The position numbers and the translations under genes were made by a program. Shown in pieces: positions 52,365-64,000 of a stretch of 64,000 nucleotides of DNA (its first letter is position 1; each line of letters begins with the position of its first letter). This DNA comes from an uncultured Pelagibacteraceae bacterium. GTDB taxonomy: Bacteria; Pseudomonadota; Alphaproteobacteria; Pelagibacterales; Pelagibacteraceae. Under the pieces are notes generated by a model. The model did not search any database, had not been told where the DNA came from, and saw only the letters and a program-made list of their open reading frames with translations. The stretch spans positions 418,501 through 482,500 of the forward strand of contig CABZDR010000001.1 in NCBI GenBank assembly GCA_902524535.1, read 5' to 3'.

Positions 52365-53666
52365 ATGGGAATAAATTTTAAAAACTTTTTATCTTCTCAA
52401 CAGAATCACAGTAAGATGGGTGATTACCAGAATCTTGATCACATAGATGGCGTAGCTATATCTACAATTTCTGCAAATTTATATAATAATTCAAGAGACG
52501 ACCTAGTAATGTTCTATTTTAGAGATGGAGCGAATTTTGCATCATTATACACGCAGTCAAAAATAATATCAGAAAATATTAAGTGGAATTTGAATCAAAA
52601 AACAAAAAAAATATATTCTCTTATAATAAATACTAGAAATGCAAATACTTTTACTGGAATTAAAGGATACCAATCAATGCAAAAGATAGCAGATTTAGTT
52701 TCATTTAAATTGACTGAAAAACAAAAAAGTGACGATAACAACCCTGAAAAAATAAATTCTCGTCATATTATTTTTGGGTGCACAGGCACAATAGGTGAAA
52801 CTTTTCCATTTGAGGTTATTAAAAAAAAATTACCGAACTTACTAGATCAAATTAAATATACACAAAATAAATATATCTGGACAAAAGCAGCACTGGGTAT
52901 AATGACCACTGATACAAAACCAAAGCTAGCTATGGAAGAATGCAAAATTGGCAGCACTAAAGTTAAGATTTACGGTATTGCAAAAGGCTCTGGAATGATA
53001 AAGCCTAACATGGCTACAACTTTAGCATATATATTTACTGATGCAGACCTCTCAAATGAAATTTTGAAAAAATTACTTAAAAAAAATGTTACGAACACTT
53101 TTAACGCTATTAGTTGTGATGGTGACACAAGCACCAATGATATGATAACAATCTTTTCAACTGGTAAGGCTCATAATCAAAAAATCTTAAATTTCACTGA
53201 CAAAAAATTGAACGAATTTGATATTTCTCTTAACAAAGTTTTACTAAATTTAGCAAAAAGAATTGTTTCGGACGGAGAAGGAGCTTCTAAATTTGTAACA
53301 ATAAAAGTCAAAAATTCTAAAACAGAGGAAGATGCAAAAAAGATTGGGTTTTCAATTGCTAATTCAAAATTGGTTAAAACAGCTTTAGCAGGTGAAGACC
53401 CAAATTGGGGAAGAATAGTTATGGCCATTGGGAAGGCTGGAGTAGAATTCAATGTTCAAAAATTGTCCATAAAATTTGGAGATTTAAAAATTGTTAGTAG
53501 TGGTAAGTTGTATGAAAAATATGAGGAAAGTGTTGTAAAAGAATATATGAAAAATTATGCAATTGATATTGAGGTTGATATTGCCGCTGGAAAGAAAACA
53601 TTTACGGTTTACACCATGGATCTTACTAAAAAATATATTGAAATAAATGCTGACTACAGAAGTTAA
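52365..53666 (+). CDS. argJ: glutamate N-acetyltransferase / ornithine acetyltransferase
   Basis: ArgJ recycles the acetyl group from acetylornithine to glutamate, releasing ornithine. The 433-residue precursor cuts itself before a threonine in KPNMATTLAYIFTDA (about residue 211). GCTGTIGETFPFE forms the oxyanion region, and LAGEDPNWGRIVMAIGKAG and DGEGASKFVTI are family segments. Whether it is mono- or bifunctional cannot be told. It is beside secA, as in many Alphaproteobacteria. Confidence 0.94.
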   Translation: MGINFKNFLSSQQNHSKMGDYQNLDHIDGVAISTISANLYNNSRDDLVMFYFRDGANFASLYTQSKIISENIKWNLNQKTKKIYSLIINTRNANTFTGIKGYQSMQKIADLVSFKLTEKQKSDDNNPEKINSRHIIFGCTGTIGETFPFEVIKKKLPNLLDQIKYTQNKYIWTKAALGIMTTDTKPKLAMEECKIGSTKVKIYGIAKGSGMIKPNMATTLAYIFTDADLSNEILKKLLKKNVTNTFNAISCDGDTSTNDMITIFSTGKAHNQKILNFTDKKLNEFDISLNKVLLNLAKRIVSDGEGASKFVTIKVKNSKTEEDAKKIGFSIANSKLVKTALAGEDPNWGRIVMAIGKAGVEFNVQKLSIKFGDLKIVSSGKLYEKYEESVVKEYMKNYAIDIEVDIAAGKKTFTVYTMDLTKKYIEINADYRS

Positions 53667-53706
53667 TGGATATTGAAATTTAAGTATAAATAATTAAATA
53701 AAACTC

Positions 53707-54135
53707 ATGATAAAATATCGATTAATTTGTGGTGATTGCAATTTAATTTTTGATAGTTGGTTTGCATCATCTAAAGAATTTGAAAAATTAAAAAAAAAGA
53801 GATTATTAAATTGTCACAAATGCAATTCTCTGCAGATTGAAAAATCACTGATGAAACCAAATGTGTTAAACAGAGGTAAAGTTCAAAAAGAATTTCTCTC
53901 AAAAGAAAATAATTTGATTATAAAAAAAACAGTTAAAGAATACCAAAATTTTATTAAAAAGAACTTTGATTATGTAGGAAATAATTTTGCTTATGAAGCG
54001 AGAAGCATTCATTATGATAAAAGAAAAAGAACAAAAGGTATTTTTGGAAAGGCCTCTAAGGACGATATAATAGAATTAAAAGAGGAGGGAATTGAAACTC
54101 AAACTATACCTTGGTTTGATGATAAAAATAATTAA
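53707..54135 (+). CDS. DUF1178 family protein
   Basis: This 142-residue protein has the DUF1178 start MIKYRLICGDCNLIFDSWF, with a CxxC pair (residues 8 and 11), then CHKCNS with a second pair near 40, giving a probable zinc ribbon. A central basic helix follows, and the end reads KDDIIELKEEGIETQTIPW. Function is unknown for the family. The stop TAA shares the palindrome TTAA with the convergent ubiG stop. Confidence 0.9.
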   Translation: MIKYRLICGDCNLIFDSWFASSKEFEKLKKKRLLNCHKCNSLQIEKSLMKPNVLNRGKVQKEFLSKENNLIIKKTVKEYQNFIKKNFDYVGNNFAYEARSIHYDKRKRTKGIFGKASKDDIIELKEEGIETQTIPWFDDKNN

Positions 54136-54860
54136 TTTTTAATAAATCTTCCTATATAATTTATAGATTTATCCTGACTTACTTTCCATTCATCTTTAAG
54201 TAAATTAAACTTCATACCATCTAAAGAATCTAATTTTAGATCATATTTTTCTAAAATTTTTACCAATTCATTAGGTTTTACAAATTTGTCCCACTCATGT
54301 GTCCCAATAGGAAGCCAACGCAGAATATATTCAGCTCCTATTATCGCAAAGAAATATGATTTTAAAGTTCTATTGATTGTTGCAACAAACATGATCCCGT
54401 TTTTTCTTAAAAGTTTTGAGCATGATTGCAGAAAAAAATCTATATCTTCAACGTGTTCTACTATCTCCATATTCAAAATAACATCAAATTTTACACTTGT
54501 ATTTAGTTTTTCAGGAGACGCACATTGGTATTTTATATTTAAATTATCTTTTTTTGCATGAAATTTGGCAACTTCAATATTTTTATCTGAAGCATCAATA
54601 CCCATCACATCAGCACCTAATCTACTCATAGGTTCAGACAATAAACCGCCGCCGCAGCCTATATCTAAAATTTTTACTTTTTCCAAAGGCTTTGCTTTTT
54701 CCTTTAGTTTAAATGAATTAATTATACTTTCTTTAATATATGAAATTCTTATAGGGTTAAATTTGTGTAAAGGTTTAAATTTACCATGTGGATCCCACCA
54801 TTCTTCAGCAATTTTTGAAAATTTTTCTATTTCTTTTTTATTAATTGTGTTATTTTTCAT
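54132..54860 (-). CDS. ubiG: ubiquinone biosynthesis O-methyltransferase
   Basis: UbiG performs both O-methylations of ubiquinone synthesis. The 242 residues include EEWWDPHGKFKPLHKFNPIRISYI (membrane/lipid-binding and family start), the SAM-binding ILDIGCGGGLLSEPMSRLGADVMGID, VILNMEIVEHVED, and the C-terminal LPIGTHEWDKFVKP. The ubiG-lysC divergent pair is common in Alphaproteobacteria; here 64 bases separate their starts. Confidence 0.96.
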   Translation of the reverse strand: MKNNTINKKEIEKFSKIAEEWWDPHGKFKPLHKFNPIRISYIKESIINSFKLKEKAKPLEKVKILDIGCGGGLLSEPMSRLGADVMGIDASDKNIEVAKFHAKKDNLNIKYQCASPEKLNTSVKFDVILNMEIVEHVEDIDFFLQSCSKLLRKNGIMFVATINRTLKSYFFAIIGAEYILRWLPIGTHEWDKFVKPNELVKILEKYDLKLDSLDGMKFNLLKDEWKVSQDKSINYIGRFIKN

Positions 54861-54924
54861 TAGTTAGTTGACTTTATATTCAACATGTATTTATTCAATA
54901 TTTTTTAATTTAACATAATTTAGC

Positions 54925-56145
54925 ATGAAAATTGTAGTTTTAAAATTTGGAGGAACTTCAGTCGGAACAATAAAAAAGATTAAAAAAGTTGCTGAAATAA
55001 TCATTAGCTATAAAAAAAAAAAATATAATGTCATAGTTGTCTCATCTGCAATGAGTGGTGTGACAAATGAGTTGATAAAGAAATCTTTGGAAATCAGCAC
55101 TAATTTTTCAGACACTGAATATGACGTTCTGGTTTCATCTGGGGAGCAAATGTCTTGTTCTTTAATAGCAGGTAGATTGATTGATAGAGGTTATAAGTCA
55201 AGATCATGGTTATCTTGGCAAATTCCAATCATCACTAATGGTGTTCACAAGAATTCAAGAATAAATAAAGTTAATAGAAGTAAAATTTTAAAATATCTTA
55301 AAGAGGGTGGAATACCAATTGTTACAGGTTTCCAAGGTATCAATAATGACAATAGAATTACCACTATTGGACGCGGAGGTTCTGATGCCAGTGCAATTAT
55401 GATAGCTAAATTTTTTAAGGCTGAAAAGTGTATAATTTATACAGATGTTGAAGGCATATTTACAACAGATCCAAATAAACTTACTAAAGCAAAAAAAATT
55501 AGAGTAATATCTTATGAGGAAATGTTGGAAATGGCTTCCTTAGGTGCCAAAGTAATGCAACCAGTTTCAATTCAAGATGCGAGACTAAATAGAATTGATA
55601 TTGAAGTAAGATCATCTTTTGTAAAAAAGTCTGGAACAGTTATTACTAAAAGATCAAATATCATTAATAATAAAATTGTTACTGGGATTTCTACTACTCA
55701 AAATGACTCAAAGGTTTCACTTATAGGAGTAAAAGATAAGCCTGGTGTAGCAGCCTCTATTTTTAAACCATTATCAAAAAATTCAATTAATGTTGATATG
55801 GTTGTTCAAAATATTTCTGCAAATGGTAAAGAAACAGATTTGACATTTACTATTAAAACAGAAGATTTGAACAAAACAAAAAAAATATTGAAGGAAAATA
55901 GTAATATAAATTTTAGAAAATTATTACTTAAAAAAGATGTTTCTAAAATCTCCATAATTGGTGTTGGTATGATTACGACACCTGGTGTTACTTTTAGAAT
56001 GTTTCAAGCATTGGCTAATAAAAGGATCAATATCCAAGTTATCTCTACATCTGAGATAAAAATCTCAGTTCTGATAGATAATAAAGATACCAAAAAAGCA
56101 TTAATTGCTTTACATAAAGAATTTCAATTAGATGGCAGTAAATGA
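54925..56145 (+). CDS. lysC: aspartate kinase
   Basis: LysC phosphorylates aspartate, entering lysine, threonine and methionine synthesis. The 406 residues have the kinase domain (1-245) with [44 protein letters not shown] and [12 protein letters not shown]. Two C-terminal ACT domains follow (about 265-400), including [22 protein letters not shown] and [24 protein letters not shown], which bind feedback effectors. It overlaps ispG by 4 bases. Confidence 0.97.
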   Translation: MKIVVLKFGGTSVGTIKKIKKVAEIIISYKKKKYNVIVVSSAMSGVTNELIKKSLEISTNFSDTEYDVLVSSGEQMSCSLIAGRLIDRGYKSRSWLSWQIPIITNGVHKNSRINKVNRSKILKYLKEGGIPIVTGFQGINNDNRITTIGRGGSDASAIMIAKFFKAEKCIIYTDVEGIFTTDPNKLTKAKKIRVISYEEMLEMASLGAKVMQPVSIQDARLNRIDIEVRSSFVKKSGTVITKRSNIINNKIVTGISTTQNDSKVSLIGVKDKPGVAASIFKPLSKNSINVDMVVQNISANGKETDLTFTIKTEDLNKTKKILKENSNINFRKLLLKKDVSKISIIGVGMITTPGVTFRMFQALANKRINIQVISTSEIKISVLIDNKDTKKALIALHKEFQLDGSK

Positions 56146-57239
56146 GCATTAGACCTTTTAGAGATATTAAGAGAAAGAAAACAAAAGAAATAAATGTTGG
56201 TCAAATAAAGGTTGGAGGAAACAATCCTATATCTGTTCAATCTATGACTAATACTCTAACAACTGATGTGGACGCAACTGTAAAACAAATAAACGAAATT
56301 CAAATGGAAGGCGCTGATATAGTAAGAGTTTCGTGTCCTGATGAATTATCAACTAAAGCTCTAAAAGAAATTGTCAAAAATGTAGATATACCTATTGTTG
56401 CTGATATTCATTTTCATTATAAAAGAGCTATTGAAGCAGCTAATAATGGGGCAAGTTGTTTAAGAATCAATCCAGGAAACATAGGGAGTGTAAATAAGAT
56501 TAAAGAGGTTGTAAAAGCAGCACACGATAATAATTGCTCTATTAGAGTTGGTGTAAATGCAGGCTCTTTAGAAAAAGACATTTTAGAAAAATTTAAGGAA
56601 CCTTGTCCTGAGGCATTAGTTGAAAGTGCATTAAGAAATATTAAAATTTTGGAGAATGAAAATTTTGATAATTTAAAAATCAGCGTCAAGTCATCTGATG
56701 TCTTTTTATCAATAGAGGCATACCGTCAGCTTTCAAAGGTCACTGATTATCCTTTGCATTTAGGAATTACAGAGGCAGGGGGGTTTGTATCAGGAAGTGT
56801 AAAATCCTCAATCGGATTGGGAACATTACTTTTAGAAGGCATTGGTGATACAATTAGAATTTCTTTATCAGATGATCCAGTTAAAGAGGTAAAAATTGGA
56901 AATGAAATATTAAAATCTCTAAATTTAAGAGAAAGAGGAGTAAAAATAATTTCCTGTCCTTCATGTGCGAGACAGGGTTTTGAGGTAATAGAAACTGTAA
57001 AAATTTTGGAAAAACGCCTTTCTCACATAAAAACTCCAATCACACTATCAGTTATCGGATGTGTTGTTAACGGACCTGGAGAAGCAGCTATGACAGATGT
57101 CGGTATTACTGGCGGCAAAAAAGGAAACAACATGCTTTATTTATCGGGCGTGCAATCAGAAAAAGTTTTAACAAATGATATGATTGAAAAAGTTGTGAGT
57201 GAAGTTGAAAAGAAAGCTCTAGAATTAGAAAATAATTGA
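56142..57239 (+). CDS. ispG: 4-hydroxy-3-methylbut-2-enyl diphosphate synthase
   Basis: IspG (GcpE) is the Fe-S enzyme that makes HMBPP in the MEP isoprenoid pathway. The 365 residues have the TIM-barrel start [28 protein letters not shown] and LRINPGNIG. The C-terminal cluster ligands are in [12 protein letters not shown] and [11 protein letters not shown] with a following glutamate, as in the bacterial type. The stop TGA abuts prfA with one base between, and lysC overlaps its start by 4 bases. Confidence 0.97.
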   Translation: MSIRPFRDIKRKKTKEINVGQIKVGGNNPISVQSMTNTLTTDVDATVKQINEIQMEGADIVRVSCPDELSTKALKEIVKNVDIPIVADIHFHYKRAIEAANNGASCLRINPGNIGSVNKIKEVVKAAHDNNCSIRVGVNAGSLEKDILEKFKEPCPEALVESALRNIKILENENFDNLKISVKSSDVFLSIEAYRQLSKVTDYPLHLGITEAGGFVSGSVKSSIGLGTLLLEGIGDTIRISLSDDPVKEVKIGNEILKSLNLRERGVKIISCPSCARQGFEVIETVKILEKRLSHIKTPITLSVIGCVVNGPGEAAMTDVGITGGKKGNNMLYLSGVQSEKVLTNDMIEKVVSEVEKKALELENN

Positions 57240-57240
57240 G

Positions 57241-58311
57241 ATGATACCACGCAAAACAATTGAGGAGTTAATAAATAAGCATTCATTATTAGAAAAAGAC
57301 TTATCTTCTATTAATATAGATAAAAAACTTTTTGCTGAAAAATCAAAAGAATATTCAGAGATCAATGAAATAATAAAAGATGCAAAAAAATATTTATCCT
57401 TTGAGAAAGATAAAATCGAATTAGAAAAAATTTTAAAAGATAAGGATACTGATAAAGAATTTTTAAAAATGGCTGAAATAGAGCTTAAAGATTTAGAAAA
57501 CCAATTTGAAAAAAATGAAAAAAAACTTAAATTATTTCTATTACCTAAAGATGAAGCAGATAAAAAAAATGCAATTATTGAAATTAGAGCAGGTACAGGA
57601 GGCTTAGAGGCAAGTTTATTTGCATCTGACCTTTTTAAAATGTATGAAAAAGTTAGTCACAAAAAAAAATGGAATATTGAATTAATTTCAATTTCTAGAA
57701 GTGAGGCAGGAGGATTAAAAGAGGTTATAGCATCAATTAAGGGTAATAACATTTATTCAACATTAAAGTATGAAAGTGGAGTTCACAGGGTTCAAAGAGT
57801 TCCAGACACTGAGACACAGGGTAGAGTTCACACCTCGGCTGCAACTGTCGCGGTTTTGCCTGAAGCAGAGGAGGTTGATTTAAAAATTAATGACTCTGAT
57901 TTGAGGATTGATGTTTTCAGAGCAGGAGGCCCAGGTGGACAATCGGTAAATACAACTGATAGTGCTGTAAGAATTACTCATTTACCATCAGGCCTATCTG
58001 TGTCTCAACAAGATGAAAAGTCTCAACATAAAAATAAAGCCAAGGGTATGAAAATTTTACGTTCAAGACTTTACGAATTAGAGAGAAATAGAATTGATCA
58101 AGAGAGATCTAAAGATAGAAAAAACAAAATTGGCACTGGTGATAGGTCTGAAAGAATTAGAACTTATAATTTCCCCCAAGGGAGAGTGACTGATCATAGA
58201 ATTAATTTAACTCTCCATAAACTTGAGGAATTTTTAGAAGGGGAAATGTTTGACGAAATGATTGAGTCTTTAACTTTACGTGCTCAAGAGGAGAGTTTAA
58301 GCAATTTATAA
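57241..58311 (+). CDS. prfA: peptide chain release factor 1
   Basis: RF1 terminates at UAA and UAG. The 356 residues contain the codon-reading PxT-type loop ([25 protein letters not shown] region, about 181-205) and the catalytic GGQ in [15 protein letters not shown] (about 224-238). [21 protein letters not shown] marks the C-terminal domain. PrmC, encoded 4 bases downstream, methylates the GGQ glutamine. Confidence 0.97.
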   Translation: MIPRKTIEELINKHSLLEKDLSSINIDKKLFAEKSKEYSEINEIIKDAKKYLSFEKDKIELEKILKDKDTDKEFLKMAEIELKDLENQFEKNEKKLKLFLLPKDEADKKNAIIEIRAGTGGLEASLFASDLFKMYEKVSHKKKWNIELISISRSEAGGLKEVIASIKGNNIYSTLKYESGVHRVQRVPDTETQGRVHTSAATVAVLPEAEEVDLKINDSDLRIDVFRAGGPGGQSVNTTDSAVRITHLPSGLSVSQQDEKSQHKNKAKGMKILRSRLYELERNRIDQERSKDRKNKIGTGDRSERIRTYNFPQGRVTDHRINLTLHKLEEFLEGEMFDEMIESLTLRAQEESLSNL

Positions 58312-58315
58312 TATT

Positions 58316-59161
58316 ATGAATATTTATAGTGCAATAAAAGAAGGATCTAAAATTTTAAAAAAAAAAAAAATCAAGTTTCCAGATCTAGATTGTGAAATTT
58401 TAATAGCTAAAGTACTTAAGAAAAAAAGAAAATATTTGATACTTAATTTACATAAACCGATTAATAAAAAGAATTTCGAAACTTATAAAGATTTAATTAA
58501 TCAACGATCTAATGGTAAACCAATAGCTTACTTAACAAAAAAAAAAGAATTTTGGAATTCTGAGTTTATAGTTGAAGAAGGGGCTCTAATACCGAGGCCT
58601 GATACAGAGGTTCTTATCGAGGCAACCATTGCATTGTTTAAAAATAAAGACTATGCTAATGTATTAGATGTGGGTGCAGGAACTGGCTGCATAATATTAT
58701 CAATTTTAAAGGAAAAACCATACTTCTATGGAAAAGGGATAGATTTAAGTAGTAAATCTATAAGTTTAAGCAAGCTTAATGCAAAGAAATTACACCTTGA
58801 AAACAGAGTAAAATTTATAAAAACAGATGTTGACAATTTTTGCCACGGAAAATATGATCTTATAATTTCTAATCCTCCATATATAAACAGTAGTAAAATT
58901 AAATATTTGGAGAAGGATGTCAAAAATTTTGAGCCAAAATTAGCTCTTGATGGTGGATTAGATGGAACATTTAAAATTTTAAAAATAATTGAGAAAGCAT
59001 TCACTCTTTTAAAAAGTAATGGAAAATTAGTTCTTGAAATAGGATACGATCAAAAAATTAAAACAATAGGTTTGTTAAAAAAAAGGGGATTTTATATAAA
59101 CAACGTAATTAAAGATTATGCAAATAATGATAGATGCGTAATAAGTACGAAAATTAATTAA
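58316..59161 (+). CDS. prmC: release factor glutamine methyltransferase
   Basis: PrmC methylates the GGQ glutamine of RF1/RF2. The N-terminal helical domain (1-90) leads to IPRPDTEVLIE. The SAM site is VLDVGAGTGCIILSIL (about 116-131), and the catalytic NPPY lies in LIISNPPYIN (about 181-190). The 281-residue length is normal. It belongs to prfA-prmC-DUF4167, a standard alphaproteobacterial order. Confidence 0.96.
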   Translation: MNIYSAIKEGSKILKKKKIKFPDLDCEILIAKVLKKKRKYLILNLHKPINKKNFETYKDLINQRSNGKPIAYLTKKKEFWNSEFIVEEGALIPRPDTEVLIEATIALFKNKDYANVLDVGAGTGCIILSILKEKPYFYGKGIDLSSKSISLSKLNAKKLHLENRVKFIKTDVDNFCHGKYDLIISNPPYINSSKIKYLEKDVKNFEPKLALDGGLDGTFKILKIIEKAFTLLKSNGKLVLEIGYDQKIKTIGLLKKRGFYINNVIKDYANNDRCVISTKIN

Positions 59162-59167
59162 ATTTAT

Positions 59168-59560
59168 ATGGTAACTTTTAGAAATAACAATAGAAGAAAT
59201 AATTTTAGAAGAAGCGACAGAAACTTTAAGAGCAATGTTGGAGATAAGAATAAGTTTGGTTCAAATTTTTCAAATAGTGATAACTTTCAAAGAAAGTCTA
59301 GCGGAAGAAATAACCTCAATGCGTCTAAATTGCATGATAAGTATAATAATTTAGCAAGGGAAGCACTATCTACAGGTGATAAAATTTTGTCAGAAAATTA
59401 CTTTCAACATGCTGATCACTTTAAAAGAATTCTCAATGATCAAGAGGAAATAAAAAAAGCAAGATCTAATAACCTAGCTGACACAGTTGAAAAAAAAATA
59501 GAGCTCACAGATAGTTTAGAAAAAAATGATAAAACTTTAGCTGATAAAAGCTTATCATAA
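59168..59560 (+). CDS. DUF4167 family protein
   Basis: This 130-residue protein begins with an Asn/Arg-rich, RNA-binding-like segment (TFRNNNRRNNFRRSDRN), followed by the conserved DUF4167 core LHDKYNNLAREALSTGDKILSENYFQHADHF (about 56-86) and an acidic tail. Alphaproteobacteria usually encode it right after prmC; function is unknown. It converges with the M23 peptidase gene with 6 bases between stop codons. Confidence 0.9.
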   Translation: MVTFRNNNRRNNFRRSDRNFKSNVGDKNKFGSNFSNSDNFQRKSSGRNNLNASKLHDKYNNLAREALSTGDKILSENYFQHADHFKRILNDQEEIKKARSNNLADTVEKKIELTDSLEKNDKTLADKSLS

Positions 59561-59566
59561 ATATTA

Positions 59567-60895
59567 CTAATTTAATCCAATAATTTTTTCAGATTTTAAA
59601 ACGTCTAATTTAATCTTTACTGTTTCAAATAATTTTCTATCATTACCCTTTAAAACTTTTCCTGATGGTAATTTTAATGTTTGAGAATTTATTTTTTTTC
59701 CATTTTCTATGACTTCGTAATGCAAATGAGGTCCAGTTGACTTTCCTGTAGACCCAACATAACCAATAATTTGACCCTGCTTTACTCTTACGCCACTTTT
59801 TACTCTATTTGCAAATTTAGACATGTGTGCGTAAATAGTTTGATAAACTGAATTATGTTTTATTTTAACGCAATTTCCACCTCCACCACACCAGCCTGCT
59901 TTTACTACCACACCGTCACCCGATGCCATAATAGGAGTACCCATAGGTGCAGCAAAATCTGTTCCTCTATGCATCTTATTAAAACCATCTATTGGATGTT
60001 TTCTCATCCCAAATGGTGAAGATAATCTTGCACCATTAATTGGTGTTTTCATTAAAGTTTTTACAATACTTTTGCCACTTTCATCGTAATGCCCCTCTAA
60101 ATTTTTTTTGTTAAAAAAATATAAAGGATAATTAACACCCTGCACATTAAGATTTGCATACAAGATGTTGCCTTTTTCAATAATTTCTTCGTCTTCACTT
60201 TCAAAAATTTCGTACATTATTTGAAATGTATCTTTTTTTCTAATATCTCTCTGGAAATCTATTTCAAAACCATAAATTCTTGCAAATTCAACAATTATAC
60301 CATCTGGTATTCCAACATCTATTGCAGATTTATACAAACTGTTCATGATGACATTTTCCTCATAAAGAATCTTTTTAACAAGTTTCGTTGTGATAATTTT
60401 TTCATTAAAAGTCTTAAAATCTTTACTTCTTGATAAGTATATTTTTTTTGTTTTCGAGATTGGATAAGATAATTCAATTATTTTTGAGTTTGATCGATCG
60501 ACCGTAAATTCTAATAAATCGTTTATTTTGAGATTATTAATTTTATATTTTTTTATTAGGCTTTTTTGAATAAGTTTTAATTCATTTTTATTTACAGAGT
60601 ATTTTTCAAGAATATTGCTTAAAGATTGACCTTTCAAAACAATGTGATTAACTCTCTCAAATTTTGGATTTAATTGATCAAATACACTTGATAGTGTTTT
60701 TTTAAAATAGATATTATTAATAAGATTTTTAATGTTTGTTTCATTTACGTTTTTTTTATAATTATGATAATTCATTGCAACAATTGATACAATCATCAGT
60801 AGTGTTAATGAAAAGATCGTTCTGTTACCTTTTTTGAATATTTGATTGATAATTTGCATATAATTGAATTTTTTATTTAGATTAATCTTAAACAT
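59567..60895 (-). CDS. M23-family peptidoglycan endopeptidase, membrane anchored
   Basis: The protein cleaves peptidoglycan cross-bridges in the periplasm. The 442 residues show an N-terminal transmembrane anchor (about 24-43), a LysM/OapA-like domain (HIVLKGQSLSNILEKYSV near 80), and a C-terminal LytM domain with HRGTDFAAPMGTPI (zinc His and Asp), YAHMSKF and GPHLHYEVIENGK (catalytic HxH). All zinc ligands are present, so it should be an active MepM-like enzyme. ATG at 60859 (residue 13) is an alternative start. Confidence 0.93.
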   Translation of the reverse strand: MFKINLNKKFNYMQIINQIFKKGNRTIFSLTLLMIVSIVAMNYHNYKKNVNETNIKNLINNIYFKKTLSSVFDQLNPKFERVNHIVLKGQSLSNILEKYSVNKNELKLIQKSLIKKYKINNLKINDLLEFTVDRSNSKIIELSYPISKTKKIYLSRSKDFKTFNEKIITTKLVKKILYEENVIMNSLYKSAIDVGIPDGIIVEFARIYGFEIDFQRDIRKKDTFQIMYEIFESEDEEIIEKGNILYANLNVQGVNYPLYFFNKKNLEGHYDESGKSIVKTLMKTPINGARLSSPFGMRKHPIDGFNKMHRGTDFAAPMGTPIMASGDGVVVKAGWCGGGGNCVKIKHNSVYQTIYAHMSKFANRVKSGVRVKQGQIIGYVGSTGKSTGPHLHYEVIENGKKINSQTLKLPSGKVLKGNDRKLFETVKIKLDVLKSEKIIGLN

Positions 60896-60904
60896 AAAAT
60901 ATAC

Positions 60905-60934
60905 AAAAAAAACGTTGAAATTTAACGTTTTTTT
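60905..60934. terminator. AT-rich hairpin with flanking A and T runs
   Basis: AAAAAACGTT and AACGTTTTTT pair around a GAAATTT-type loop, giving a symmetric hairpin with T-tracts on both strands. It lies 10 bases upstream of the peptidase start and before the rRNA promoter. It could stop readthrough in either direction and insulate the rRNA operon, or be part of the peptidase leader. Confidence 0.5.
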
Positions 60935-60956
60935 ATCATTTTCTAGGCTTAAACTC

Positions 60957-60984
60957 TTGATTTCCCATGATTTTAGCCTATAAG
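60957..60984 (+). promoter_or_regulatory. candidate rRNA operon promoter
   Basis: TTGATT and TATAAG are 16 bases apart, with a start predicted near 60991, about 200 bases before the 16S gene. It is the best sigma-70 match in the leader. A second AT-rich stretch (TATAAA at 60999) could act as another -10. Confidence 0.45.
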
Positions 60985-61193
60985 CATCGAACTTTCTCTA
61001 TAAAATTATTGTAAATGCAATAAACAAATGAGAGTCATTGAGATATTAAAAACTCAATTAGTTATTAGAAAAGTAAAAATTTAAGAAGAGAAGTGTGGAC
61101 GGTTAAGGTTACCAAAATTTGTCGTACACACTTCAACATTATATAAATTTTATTCTTAGAATTTATATAGAAGCTAGTGTGCGCCGTTTTTAA
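60985..61193 (+). other. rRNA operon leader with 16S processing arm and hairpins
   Basis: The leader holds AAGAAGAGAAGTGTGGACGGT (61083-61103), which pairs with 62721-62741 after 16S at 19 of 21 positions by Watson-Crick or G-U, the expected RNase III stem. GAAGTGTG/CACACTTC (61090-61097 with 61126-61133) could form a competing hairpin. TATATAAATT/AATTTATATA (61140-61169) is a perfect 10-base-pair hairpin. No clear boxA was recognised. No protein gene is seen. Confidence 0.65.
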
Positions 61194-62668
<1,475 letters not shown>

Positions 62669-62720
62669 AAGGATGAATGAAAGTAAAATTTCATTCTAAA
62701 AAATAAACAGGTTAATGTTG

Positions 62721-62741
62721 ACCGTCCTCATTTCTCTTCTT
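62721..62741 (+). other. 3' arm of the 16S processing stem
   Basis: ACCGTCCTCATTTCTCTTCTT is the near-perfect reverse complement of the leader segment at 61083-61103. It lies about 52 bases after the mature 16S end and before tRNA-Ile, as expected for the pre-16S RNase III stem. Confidence 0.7.
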
Positions 62742-62765
62742 GAAAATAGTGTTTCTCTTGAATGG

Positions 62766-62842
62766 GGGCCGGTAGCTCAGTTGGTTAGAGCACACCCTTG
62801 ATAAGGGTGGGGTCGAAAGTTCGAGTCTTTCTCGGCCCACCA
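62766..62842 (+). tRNA. tRNA-Ile (anticodon GAT)
   Basis: A canonical 77-base cloverleaf in the 16S-23S spacer. Acceptor GGGCCGG/TCGGCCC, D arm GCTC/GAGC with GG in the loop, anticodon loop TTGATAA, T loop TTCGAGT, CCA encoded. The normal T-loop contrasts with those of tRNA-Thr, -Phe and -His in this window. Confidence 0.97.
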
Positions 62843-62858
62843 AGTTACAAAGACTATT

Positions 62859-62934
62859 GGGGGATTAGCTCAGCTGGGAGAGCGCCTGATTTGCATTCAG
62901 GAGGTCAGCGGTTCGATCCCGCTATCCTCCACCA
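62859..62934 (+). tRNA. tRNA-Ala (anticodon TGC)
   Basis: A canonical 76-base cloverleaf with CCA encoded. The acceptor GGGGGAT/ATCCTCC has the G3-U70 pair that marks alanine tRNAs. The anticodon loop TTTGCAT gives TGC, and the T loop is TTCGATC. It follows tRNA-Ile after 16 bases, the standard spacer order. Confidence 0.97.
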
Positions 62935-62992
62935 AAACACTTAGTTATGAAAAATTGTTTATAAATAATAATTAATATCAATATCTATATCC

Positions 62993-63060
62993 GAACATTA
63001 ACAGCAATATTAGTTAATGTTCATTTAAAAATTTGATTCTACACAGAATTTTTTTCTGTG
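62993..63060 (+). other. two hairpins before 23S rRNA
   Basis: GAACATTAAC/GTTAATGTTC (62993-63022) is a perfect 10-base-pair stem. CACAGAA/TTCTGTG (63042-63060) is a perfect 7-base-pair stem. They are likely precursor structures in the 23S leader; the matching 3' part of any 23S stem is beyond the window. The rest of the 130-base spacer shows nothing else. Confidence 0.55.
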
Positions 63061-63065
63061 CATAA

Positions 63066-64000
<935 letters not shown>

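Overview
This window is a stretch of a streamlined alphaproteobacterial chromosome, almost certainly SAR11 (Pelagibacterales). The evidence is low GC content, very short or negative spacers, alphaproteobacterial gene neighbourhoods (rpmH-rnpA-yidD-yidC...argB-dapD-dapE, murA-DUF2948-hisD, hisS-hisZ-hisG, prmC-DUF4167, gcrA), and a 16S gene. From memory, the 16S gene matches the targets of SAR11 probes 152R, 441R and 542R, and differs by one base from the 732R target. No insertion sequence, prophage, integrase or CRISPR array was seen, and nearly every ORF is a core gene.

Layout. 1-5.2 kb: aroB (cut by the window edge) and aroK on minus; divergent from them an uncharacterised exported-protein pair, then def-fmt-truA. 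5.2-12.6 kb: a minus-strand operon rpmH-rnpA-yidD-yidC-argB-HAD nucleotidase-dapD-dapE, ending in a histone-deacetylase-like enzyme and a SET-domain methyltransferase. 12.7-21.5 kb: a VTT membrane protein, tRNA-Thr, small basic proteins, dcd-murA-DUF2948-hisD-infA-tRNA-Phe, a cold-shock gene with a clear terminator, then tRNA-His four bases before hisS-hisZ-hisG. 21.5-25.2 kb: a DNA-repair cassette (rmuC, an MGME1/RecB-like nuclease, exonuclease I) and a thioredoxin. 25.2-37.6 kb: a 14-gene minus-strand run for RNase D, LPS (kdsD, lptC, lptB), aroA, cmk, rpsA, ihfB, pyrF, trpF-trpB-trpA, accD and folC. 37.6-46.3 kb: an NDUFA9-like protein, gcrA, argD-argF, a membrane-bound cytochrome c, kdsB-pheA, and SRP RNA-dnaX-ybaB-recR. 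46.3-60.9 kb: glcB, accA, secA, argJ, DUF1178, ubiG, lysC-ispG-prfA-prmC-DUF4167, and an M23 peptidase. 60.9-64 kb: an rRNA operon 16S-tRNA-Ile-tRNA-Ala-23S (23S cut by the window edge).

The genes cover amino-acid synthesis (Arg, Lys, His, Trp, Phe and chorismate steps), fatty-acid initiation, envelope assembly, translation, and DNA repair. No single new multi-gene system stands out. The most interesting signals are molecular deviations inside core genes: a cytidylate kinase whose Walker A lysine is alanine; a tryptophan synthase beta chain with the catalytic Glu changed to Asp and other signature residues altered; an ornithine carbamoyltransferase with changed substrate motifs; an AccA with an added C-terminal membrane segment; tRNAs with non-canonical T-loops, including a tRNA-His without G-1 placed beside its own synthetase; and an MGME1-like nuclease between rmuC and exonuclease I. 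All calls rest on reading the sequence and remembered family motifs; no database search was run.
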